Positions 56,178 through 64,000 of a stretch of DNA of 64,000 nt are shown here, piece after piece; position 1 is the first letter of the stretch, and each line of letters opens with the position of its first letter. The stretch is from positions 372,001 to 436,000 of the forward strand of contig JAHLMK010000014.1 in the NCBI GenBank assembly GCA_019915135.1, written 5' to 3'. The DNA is from Strobilurus pachycystidiatus. Taxonomy: Eukaryota; Basidiomycota; Agaricomycetes; Agaricales; Physalacriaceae. The position numbers were made by a program, and so were the translations under genes. The notes below the pieces were generated by a model that was given only the letters and a program-made list of their open reading frames with translations, had not been told where the DNA came from and made no database searches.

Positions 56178-57989
56178 TCAAAAGCCTAGTATCTGATTGG
56201 CCTCCTCGAATACAGGATCACCAGTTTTAGGGAATGCCTGGAGACCGACGGCCATCCTTCCCTCGGACGTCACAATGTCATCAGCACTGGCACGACCAGT
56301 ATTTTGGGATTCTCCTGCGCCACCTGGAAAATCGCTGTAGACAACCTGTCATGAGCTGGCTGCGAAGATCACTATATGAACGATGGCACGCACGGAGGTG
56401 GAAGTCCTTGAATGAAATTTTTCCGTTGATCACGAAGGTAGTCGGCGCTGGAAAATATGTCAAGGCCATCAACAGATGGACGGAGGTTCATTGAGCTCAC
56501 TTTTCTGCAGTGAGGAAAACAGCGGGAATGTACATGACTGAAGAGTCGGAGACTCCTGCGTGCAAAGCTTCTACTGCATGTACACCGTCACAGTGCCCTG
56601 TCATGGATCAAAATTGAGATGTGGCACAGACAGAGAGGATATTTACAATAGACTTGATCGCCCGGCTGTACCTTTGGGACTGAAAGCATAGTTTCGTCAA
56701 GGCGCAAGTGAGGATGGGTTCGAGGGTTCAGTTCTTGAGTCTTCCCGATCCGGGAGCCAGGGAAAGCGGAACTATCAAGGTCGAGCTCCCAATCTGATAA
56801 CAAGCCGGAAGCTGGAGGACGGAAGAAAGGGCGAAGAAGAATGTACGCCGACGAGAGAGAAAGGAAGGGAAGCAGTTTGAGGGTACCTTCGCCAGGTCCA
56901 GTGGAGGAGATCGAAGTCCAGCCTTGGAAGGGTCGGAAGATTGAGCACTGATTACTGGAGCGACGATGAGCCACTTGATGATCTGGCTAGTGAGGCAGGA
57001 CATACGGCGTATCATACAGGTCTTGTACAGACCCCTTCCTTTTTCCAGCGTCGAAAGGATCGTGAAGCCGCCAACTACTACCACCTTCCAAGATCCGACC
57101 GTAAAACGCTCTGAACGTTGGGTCCTCCCATCGTTCAAGGGAGCCACCATCGACGTGCGGACCCAAAGTAAACTTCATGTCACCAGGGTTCCTTATGCGA
57201 AGGCGGTCGAAGTAGGAAATGGGCGTCGTGAAGCTAATCCTCGACGGGGATGCATCGGAATGCCACAACGAAAGCAGTGCACGCTGCGTTTCAAGGATGG
57301 CTGGATGAGTACGCACAGCCATTTGAGCCTTGGTGTTGTACAGTTCAAAGACTTGGACATCATCCTCTGGGAAGCCTAAGTCGAAATAAATCGAATCAGG
57401 TATTCTGTAACCAGGAGGTCGCCTCCTGAAGCACACCTTTGACCCGAGACTTATTCTTGATCACGTAGTCCTTGATGGACTGTTTCCATGCGAGAGCTTC
57501 CTACGCTTGATCTAAATATATAAGTTGCATCGATACGGCTCACTCACCTCTGCAGGCACCGCCCCCGTTACAATCACACTCCCAACATCCTTGATCTGCT
57601 TAATCTGCTCAGCGGAAAAACCGTTCCGGATATCAACATAAGGGATTCTGGGGATTATCTAGAAAGGGGCTTGACTTCACGCTCGGAAAAGGAGGAAGCA
57701 GACCCACCTCAGAGCCCATGGCGATGACCTTTTCAGTCGTTACCTCCAATTGCGCCACGACTTCGCGCCAGCTTTGAACGAGCCCACCACGGAATATCTC
57801 ACGCTTCAGGTCAATAAACCGCGAAGGCAACACGTCTGCGGCAAGCTCCTCCGCGTCCAGAGAGGTAAAGATAGAAGCAATGGATCCCTCTGCCTTTGGC
57901 TTGCGAGCTGTGGCGGCGGCAGTAGCAAGACAGCGAACAGACGAGTGACCGTTGAGCAGCGCGGAGGGTAAACGTGTTATACCAATCAT
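56178..57989 (-). CDS. DUF1479 family oxygenase (2-oxoglutarate/Fe(II) dioxygenase fold)
   Basis: The start at 57989 (MIGITRLPSALLNGHSS) gives a basic N-terminus. Then LPSRFIDLKREI and SWREVVAQLEVTTEKVIAMGSEV match the opening of DUF1479. The core reads DDVQVFELYNTKAQMAVRTHP, LLSLWHSDASPSRISFTTP, LRIRNPGDMKFTLGPHVDGGS (the H-x-D metal pair) and FRPFQGWTSISSTGPGEGTL, then LRPFFRP. After introns come QVYWHCDGVHAVEAL (second metal His) and DSSVMYIPAV, and an end in VGLQAFPKTGDPVFEEANQILGF. Frames join through about six introns. The family shares the double-stranded beta-helix fold of 2OG oxygenases, with no confirmed substrate known to me. It converges on CFT1, with 136 bp between stops. Confidence 0.88.
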
Positions 57990-58995
57990 GATAGCGATCT
58001 CTGCGAGTTGCTGGACGAATGAAGAGAAGGCTACAAGCTCAGCCTGCTGTAATCATAGACACTCTTGTGTCACTGTTAGTCCGAGGATACGCCGAGTTCT
58101 TCTAGTACTTATGCTGAACCGTTACACGTTGAGTATCGCCATGTCCAGCCATGTCCAGTGTGAGGAGCCCCATTATTGGACCATGGGCGACCGAGCCCAT
58201 GCACCATTTTGCGGGTTTCTGAGACGGCCGTGGCCATCGTAGCGGTCAAAGTTTGTAGGGCTTTGTCCCGACAAGACCTGGACATTCCACTCGATCATCG
58301 GTCGTGATGGGTGAAAATAATAAAATTTTAATTAAATTTAAACCGTGCCGGCCTGCGAGCGCGTGATTGGGCCACGCGTGATCGCGAACACCTATTTGGT
58401 TTTAACTTTTCCCATACCTTAAGTTAGGTTTATCCTCCTCCTCCTCCTCCGTGGCGGATGATTTCTGTTAGAGTTCTTCCCCGATGCGCGAGCTTCATGT
58501 GGCGCTGACGAGTAAGGCTACCCATCGCGCTCGACACTCCAATCTGCACATGATCCAACGCGAGTAAGTTACGACAAATGGCAACGGTTGCGCGAAACGC
58601 CGAGTGGGCTTGCAATAAGTCTCCTCGAACATGGCTGTCATTCCGGTACGACGAGCGGACATGCGCTGATCGTCGATCACCAGGTCTTGTACCACTATGG
58701 TGAGTCGAGGGCGTGGGACCGGAGACTGCAACTCATCTCAACTCGGTATACTGCTGAACACTTATCGCGGTTACAGTAACCTTGTAATGGACCTCAGGCA
58801 ATGATGGAATCACCACCACCATCTTCGAAGCTGTCGTTCGACGAGAACCTGGAGTTTGCCGTCTTCAAAGTTCAAACGTTCCCATCATAAGTATCGGATA
58901 GCGATCCTTGCTTTCCCACTGCTGCAGCTTTAGTCCATGGCATTATAAGTAATCTGAAATCCAGTCATTCAGGATTATCCTCCCTTTCACGCAAG
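57990..58995. other. Intergenic upstream of seven-helix copy C
   Basis: About 1 kb without a supported gene. It includes an AT-rich stretch (58316-58345) and a short TCC microsatellite. A frame at 58588-58779 is unremarkable. Confidence 0.45.
58433..58450. repeat. (TCC)6 microsatellite
   Basis: Six perfect TCC units in the promoter-side region of seven-helix copy C. Confidence 0.9.
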
Positions 58996-60475
58996 ATGGT
59001 GTTCTCCTTTGCACAGAGCAATATGGTCGGGACGATTCTCGAACTGGTCGTGATGGGTTAGTCTGCTTCTTTAGCAATGTGGTACGGCTCTGACATGTCA
59101 TTGTTTGACTCTAGGTGCATACACAGTGACATTCTCGGACCATATGAAGATCATGTACAGGAGGCGCGCCGCTTCCGTCCCGTACATCTACTTCCTTACG
59201 ACTAGCGTGATCAGTTTGTCCTATCGATGGTCTTACGTATGTTCATTGACGAGTCTCGAAGCGTGACACTGAGCAAGATCATCGTAGCATACCATCACCG
59301 ACGCGTGGCGCATCTATACGGCCTTCACAACCAACATGGATATTCCTGATGCACCGAGTGTCTTCTTTGACCAGAACGGCGGCTGGGACAGCTGGGTCCT
59401 TACTGCTACTTATGATACCACCACCTTGGTCTCGGATCTGTTCTTTGTAAGTACGTCGATTCGGAGAAGTGCATCATAACTTTCTGACTTATTCGTGTAG
59501 GTGTACCGAGCATGGATTGTCTGGGAAAGAAGCTATCTAATATGTCTCCTTCCCTTCATGTTGTTCCTCGCTGATATTGGTGAGAGGGTTCGACTTTGTT
59601 GCATAGCTGCGGTGCTAAAATGTGAGTAGCTGTGCTGTGGGCTTTGGGTCATAGCACCAATGATCCTGATTTGAACGGTTTGCTGGTTGCACACGCTTCT
59701 ACGTACTTCTTCTCTGTCACTTTGGCCTTGACACTTGTCTGTACTCGTGCGTCCAGAACTCGAGTACCAATTCTTGTCGCTGAACCGTTCCCTCGCAGTG
59801 TTGATCGCGTTTAAGCTGTGGTCCGTCGACAGACGAGTTCGCCCCTTGCTCTCGCGCCCTTCATCAGGAAGCAAACGGTTGTCGCGCGTCACGACCATAA
59901 TTATTGAGTCCGGTTCGTTTCTTGAGTCAGACTGTGTATGTGTACACCTGGGCTGACGCGTTCTCAGCTGCATTGTACTCCGCTATGATCTTGATCATGA
60001 TCATTACTGACCAGATGGGCACTCCGGTCTTTTTTATTCTTCTCACAATGGTGCGTACAAGCCGATACTGTTGGAAGAGTAGTTGCTAAGTAGCTCAGTA
60101 GATCCCTCCAGCTATTGTGTGTCGATCATCAGCTTGTGTCATTTGAACAGTTCACCACTGGACCTCCTCATCCTTCTACTAGGGCCTCGTCGTGCGTTCA
60201 TTCAGACTGAATTCGATGCATCCAGGCTCTGAAAGTACTCCCAGTTCTCCTCTATCATAGTGACAAGCACGAGTCTCGATGCCGTTGGACTGTCGAGGGG
60301 AAGTTCGAGTTCTGCAGTGCGCTATGGAACACGTTCCAGCTATCTGGACACCGAGACGAATGCCTATTCCACGACCTCCGGCTCTGGACGAGACGGGGTG
60401 CAAATTCGGCTGGAAACCATCAGTGAGAGCGACGGCTCGAAGGTTGCTAGCGAAGATTTTCATTTACCGACGTAA
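58996..60475 (+). CDS. Seven-helix membrane protein, copy C
   Basis: Third paralogue in the window. MVFSFAQSNMVGTILELVVMG is almost identical to the start of copy A, and the next exon is SDHMKIMYRRRAASVPYIYFL. TITDAWRIYTAFTTNMDIPDAP, GGWDSWVLTATYDTTTLVSD, VYRAWIVWERSYLICLLPFM, GHSTNDPDLNGLLVAHAS, VLIAFKLWSVDRR, LSRVTTIIIESG and ALYSAMILIMIITDQMGTPVF follow. The tail is Ser-rich and ends FHLPT at 60475. Intron positions agree with copies A and B. It is closer in its first exon to A than to B. The second exon loses the expected FVLSL-type helix end (VISLSYRWSY), so a small splice difference is possible. Confidence 0.82.
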
Positions 60476-60653
60476 AAGCAGCATGCCAGTGTCGTATAAA
60501 CTAAGGCTGCGCCGCATTCGACGCTCAGTATGGTCTGGGTATCTTGTATATGGGCTGTTGTAACAAGTGTTTGATCCAGAATTGAAAATATGACTATGAA
60601 ACAATCTTGCTCATCTCGCGAACTATCGCGAACAAGCTGACAATCCCAATAAC

Positions 60654-61436
60654 TCAGTAAATCCCCGGAATCAACTTCCACGGTACCTCCCTCGCCCACT
60701 CACGCCACTTCTCCCCAAAGGCCTGCTCCAAAAACTTGTCCTCACTCTTCACCCTCATCGAAGCCAGAAAAGTCAACAACGTCAGGCCGCCTATCCACAA
60801 CTCCAGGAACGGTTTCCCGAAGTTCGTTTCCATCAATCCGCTTTCCGCTACCCACGAATTCCGTCCGGTGAAGTACAGCACGGAGCCGATGAGCCCCAAT
60901 ATTCCACCACTGTACGAAGGGTGGCGTACGACGGCGTATGGACCAGAGGTGATTAGCTTGTGGTCCTCTTTGAGCGCGAGCTCATATGTGAACAGTGTCC
61001 CGAGCTGGCGGACCGATGCCACACGTATAGTCCACCCGCAAAGGGAGAGTATGCTTCCAACGAGGAAGACTAGTGTGGGTTGTGCAACCTGTGTTGGGAG
61101 GGGATGGTCGTTGAATACTACACGTGCGGCCAGAAAGTCGCCAACCACAGTGTATGGGTATGTGACGGCGACGATGGTACACATCTCGAGCAAGGTGAGA
61201 ATCCAAAAGGTGATCTTGGGTTGGTCAATTGTCGAACTAGAGATCAGGAGCTAGACACGAACAGGGAACACCCCAAAAATCACTATAAACCAGCGCAAAA
61301 GAAGTTCAAGCTGCTTGGCACCAGTCTGCTGAGGGATATGCTGCTCGCTTCGTGGTGGCGCCTTATTCGGTCGCGTAGTTGCAAGATGCATGACGGTTAT
61401 GTTCAGCAGCAAGAGGATAAGCTTTATGGAAGACAT
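60654..61436 (-). CDS. Isoprenylcysteine carboxyl methyltransferase-like membrane protein
   Basis: Exon 1 from the ATG at 61436 reads MSSIKLILLLLNITVMHLATT, a hydrophobic start. After an intron the rest is CTIVAVTYPYTVVGDFLAARVV with several helices, then FTYELALKEDHKLITSGPYA, VVRHPSYSGGILGLIGS and EDKFLEQAFGEKWREWAREVPWKLIPGIY. The RHPSY motif, the acidic ED before the last helix and the P-x-x-LIPG end are the SAM-binding signature of ICMT. ICMT methylates the prenylated C-terminal cysteine of Ras-like proteins and mating pheromones in the ER. Basidiomycetes often have several ICMT-like genes, so a different small substrate is possible. Confidence 0.85.
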
Positions 61437-61736
61437 GGACTGTCGAGGACACAGACTATGAGTATGAGATTTGAGAAGATGAGAGAGACCGGGGCATGTC
61501 ACTACGATACCACGAGAAGAGTATCATATCACTCATGTGTGAGAGTTCTTGTCAGCAATTTACGCTGGCACATGATGAATTCGCGGGAGCTGAACCGGGA
61601 GGATAATCAGTGGCACCGACGCCACACGTTACCGATCTGCCCACCGGCGAACTATCTGGACACCTGAGGATGTGAGGTAGTGTACATATGATATTACAGG
61701 CTTGACCGTTCTTTGCACAACCACCGTCTGTGAGTT
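61437..61736. other. Short intergenic region, no gene seen
   Basis: 300 bp between two genes on the minus strand. It must hold the 3' end of GPN2 and the promoter of the ICMT-like gene. Confidence 0.5.
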
Positions 61737-62852
61737 CTATGATTGCGCGCCAGCCTGAGCCCGGAGCGCCTCTCCCTCCTTCTGCCATTGCTCAGTCTCC
61801 CACTTGTCGTACTCATCCTTAGCGTCTATCCACCTCTCCTGGACATCCCGGATGTCGTACCCGCCCACAGTAGTAGACGCGCTCGAGAAGAGACCGAACA
61901 TATTTGGCCGTGCCGAGGCTGGAAGATTATGTTGGTCGCCTGCAGCATCAGGCGGTAAGGGAGCAGTGGGCGGAGGAACGAACACGTAGCCCGTTACGCG
62001 GTCGATGGTGCGAGTGAGGTGCATCATGGATGTTTTGTCCTCCACCGCAAGCGTCTCAAAGCCTACCAGGCTGTAATCTTCGATGAGGGAGATAAGGGCC
62101 ATATTTAGGGCGGCAAACCGCTTCGGTGCGGACGACTCTAGTGCATTGGAAAGGTAGGATAGATCCTGGACTTCCGTGTAGAATGATAGATTGAAGTCTG
62201 ACTCTGGCGTCAGACAACAAGCAAATGAACCGATGGTGTACTGACCAAGGTCGCCGTAATTCGCCAATAGATCAACTTTAGACAGGACGTTGATATGCGG
62301 CAATTCCAGGTGAAGCATGGCGCGCAGAGAGAGTAACAGCACGGAGATGTATTTTGTAGCATCGGTGATGTAGTGTGCATCGCAGAGATGGACCGCAGCC
62401 AGCTGTTCATCCATCGTCACGTTCGCTGTAAACTGCGCAAGTAAGACACACTGCATACCCGGAACCCACCCTTGCCCAGCCGCTCAATTATCCGCTTGAC
62501 GCTCTCGTGGTTCGTGCTGAGCTCCACTTGCCCGGGCAGGTCGAACAGCACATAGGCGTCCTTGCCGAGCTCACCAAGGCGTTCTTCGAGCCAGTCGTAG
62601 TTGGCTTCGAGGTATTCCATGCAATACAGCATGCCACCGTTTGGGCCCAACTGGTACTCGTTCATCACGTCCGACAGCGTAATCAACGATGATATGTCGA
62701 TTGCGCATGGGTACGGGATGTTGTCGTTGGCCGGGTCGAGATTGACGATGGATATGGGTCGATTCAGAGCAGTGAGCAGCTGGTGTTTCCCATGGCAGTA
62801 CGTGGATTTTCCTGAGCCCGGAGAGCCACAGACAATTTCACCAAATGGCATT
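61737..62852 (-). CDS. GPN2: GPN-loop GTPase 2
   Basis: GPN GTPases act in cytosolic assembly and nuclear import of RNA polymerase II and III. The start MPFGEIVCGSPGSGKSTYCHG contains the P-loop. NLDPANDNIPYPCAIDI and the family-defining GPN motif in QLGPNGGMLYCMEYLEANYDWL follow, then DAYVLFDLPGQVEL (switch II region). A 55-bp intron (about 62408-62462, GTATGC...ACAG) joins GKGGFR to LAAVHLCDAHYI. The C-terminal part has NVLSKVDLLANYG (guanine-specificity NxxD variant SKVD), FAALNMALISLIEDYSLVGFETL and a GYDIRDVQERWIDAKDEYDKW end. The open frame extends upstream to 62980, but the MPFG start at 62852 agrees with the family. Confidence 0.93.
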
Positions 62853-63650
62853 TGCTTGGTGATGGAAGTAAAAAGAAAAGCGGGATCTGCCTTTTCGGGC
62901 GATCGGCGGTGCGCCTCAAGCTCTTCGGCATTTCGGCATAATGAAAAATGATAAAGCCTCAGATAATCACTCCCACTCAAACTTAGCTAGTTTTAAGCAG
63001 TCGTTCGCAGAGAGGTGTCCGTGTAATAAACATACAGCTAATTAATCGAAAGACATTGTATAGGGATTGGGGGCAATTCTCTACCTGTCGTAAGGACAGC
63101 ACTGAACCATTAAAGACCGTAATTATTCGAGTTCAAGTTCAAAGACCATCAACCGGCGAGCATTCAGCCGTGGGGATGCGGTTGTTATGAAGCTCTGCAT
63201 AAGGTGAAGAATCGCAAGAGAGTCAGGATTGTGGGGCCTTGTCACCAGTCTAATAGAGACTGACTTGAGGCTCGGCAAAGAGATTGACAATAAGATCGAG
63301 TCAAGGTTGCGCCAGAGCTCTACGTCACCAAAATCCTTTCAACTCTAGCTCATACCGCCTCAGCGAATGTAGATTTCCAGGTTGAGAACAAGCACTTTGA
63401 GGTTACATCAGTGCCCTGAAGGGCCCGGAAAGTGTGTGCAATCCACTGCAGGAGACAATCTTCTTCAGGATTACAGTCCACGGTTATGTGTATGAACTCG
63501 AGCCCCGCTACAGGCAAAGGTTTTTTGTCATCTGCAGAGTTCTATGAGCATGAATTTTGCCTGAGAATGAATGGATTTGAACACACCCTTCTGCAGGGTG
63601 TCTCGTTCCGAAGAGCAATGTGGGCCCAGGTACAGCGTTTTCAGCGAACC
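62853..63650. other. Intergenic, no gene seen
   Basis: About 0.8 kb between the GPN2 start and the LTR. Only chance frames are present. The last bases GAACC border the LTR and could be one half of a 5-bp target duplication whose partner lies beyond the window. Confidence 0.45.
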
Positions 63651-63894
63651 TGTAAGCGTTGAGTGCTTACGAACTCGGTGAACGCTTCGACGTAGTATTA
63701 GATCGAATCCTATTCAAATCCACGGGCAGAACGGCGCACGGTTGCGACCTGGTGTTCGGCACACGACGGTAAGAAGATAAGATGATAGTCGTATTTGTCC
63801 GTATTTGACTACATCAAGTACTCTACTGGGATGGTCCCTGTACTACGATGCAGTCTTGACTAGATAAAAGATGTAAACATAAAGATCCGTTACA
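63651..63894 (-). mobile_element. LTR of a retrotransposon (3' LTR, 244 bp)
   Basis: On the + strand it starts TGTAAGCG and ends CCGTTACA, so the terminal inverted repeat is TGTAA/TTACA with the canonical TG...CA ends. Directly beyond it is a GTACCCCCC tract, the complement of a polypurine tract (GGGGGGTAC). Together these make it the 3' LTR of an element transcribed on the minus strand. Confidence 0.65.
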
Positions 63895-63903
63895 GTACCC
63901 CCC
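63895..63903 (-). other. Polypurine tract of the LTR retrotransposon
   Basis: GTACCCCCC on the + strand reads GGGGGGTAC on the minus strand, next to the LTR border, the expected plus-strand primer position. Confidence 0.6.
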
Positions 63904-63906
63904 GAG

Positions 63907-64000
63907 TCAAGACAGTAGCTTCACGCTAGTTCCGCCGGTATGTCCAGGTCGCTCAACTTGATCTGACGCCACGAAGAACCCAAGGCCCAGCCATGTTGCA
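63907..64000 (-). CDS. C-terminal end of a retrotransposon polyprotein (partial)
   Basis: The minus-strand frame open to the window edge ends WLGLGFFVASDQVERPGHTG, then GTSVKLLS and a TGA just before the polypurine tract. A coding end abutting polypurine tract and LTR is typical of basidiomycete Ty3/gypsy elements. Only about 30 residues are inside the window, so the class is inferred and the rest of the element is unseen. Confidence 0.5.
   Translation of the reverse strand, partial: ATWLGLGFFVASDQVERPGHTGGTSVKLLS

Overview
This window is eukaryotic nuclear DNA from a filamentous basidiomycete, most likely an Agaricomycete. The genes are dense, on both strands, and broken by many short GT...AG introns of about 45-60 bp. 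The gene content fits that group: a multicopper laccase, a GH79 glucuronidase-like enzyme, a cytochrome P450, a divergent basidiomycete-type kinase, a DUF6589 protein and a recurrent family of seven-helix membrane proteins. All exon structures were inferred by eye from reading frame, splice sites and remembered family motifs; no search or alignment program was run.

Layout. 0-4.1 kb: a damaged medium-chain reductase (-), tRNA-Ala(CGC) (+) and a secreted GH79 enzyme (-). 4.55-10.29 kb: an apparently complete 5,738-bp DNA transposon with 168-bp terminal inverted repeats and a 9-bp target-site duplication. It carries a DUF6589 gene (+) and a RecQ-like helicase gene (-) that converge. It has inserted between the divergent GH79 and galactonate-dehydratase-like genes. 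10.7-16.0 kb: the dehydratase, homoserine dehydrogenase (64 bp downstream), a SARAF-domain protein and a GNAT acetyltransferase, all (+). 16.4-20.3 kb: seven-helix gene copy A, split inside an exon by a 2.43-kb non-autonomous element that carries 21-bp tandem arrays. 20.7-27.7 kb: an unrecognised multi-exon gene, a secreted alpha/beta hydrolase (-), an adenylate-forming enzyme (-) and a pyruvate decarboxylase relic (+). 28.6-38.7 kb: seven-helix copy B, an amino acid permease, a BTB/POZ protein, a kinase-like gene and the 2-oxoglutarate dehydrogenase E2 gene, all (+). 39.0-39.7 kb: a small Tc1/mariner-like element. 40.4-45.9 kb: laccase and P450 (+). 46.3-48.9 kb: a Ser/Pro-rich protein (-). 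50.8-62.9 kb: CFT1 (+), a DUF1479 oxygenase (-), seven-helix copy C (+), an ICMT-like methyltransferase (-) and GPN2 GTPase (-). The right edge holds an LTR and the 3' coding end of a retrotransposon entering on the minus strand.

How the genes relate. Most are independent housekeeping genes (HOM6, KGD2, CFT1, GPN2, ICMT) mixed with accessory secreted or oxidative enzymes. The one functional pairing I can argue from position is the divergent GH79 / sugar-acid dehydratase pair, now separated by the large transposon. The most interesting object is that transposon. Its two inverted repeats are identical at 166 of 168 positions and contain inward-facing TATA-like sequences, so each repeat could drive one of the two genes. 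The exact 9-bp duplication and near-identical repeats indicate a recent insertion, although the DUF6589 frame carries one apparent frameshift.
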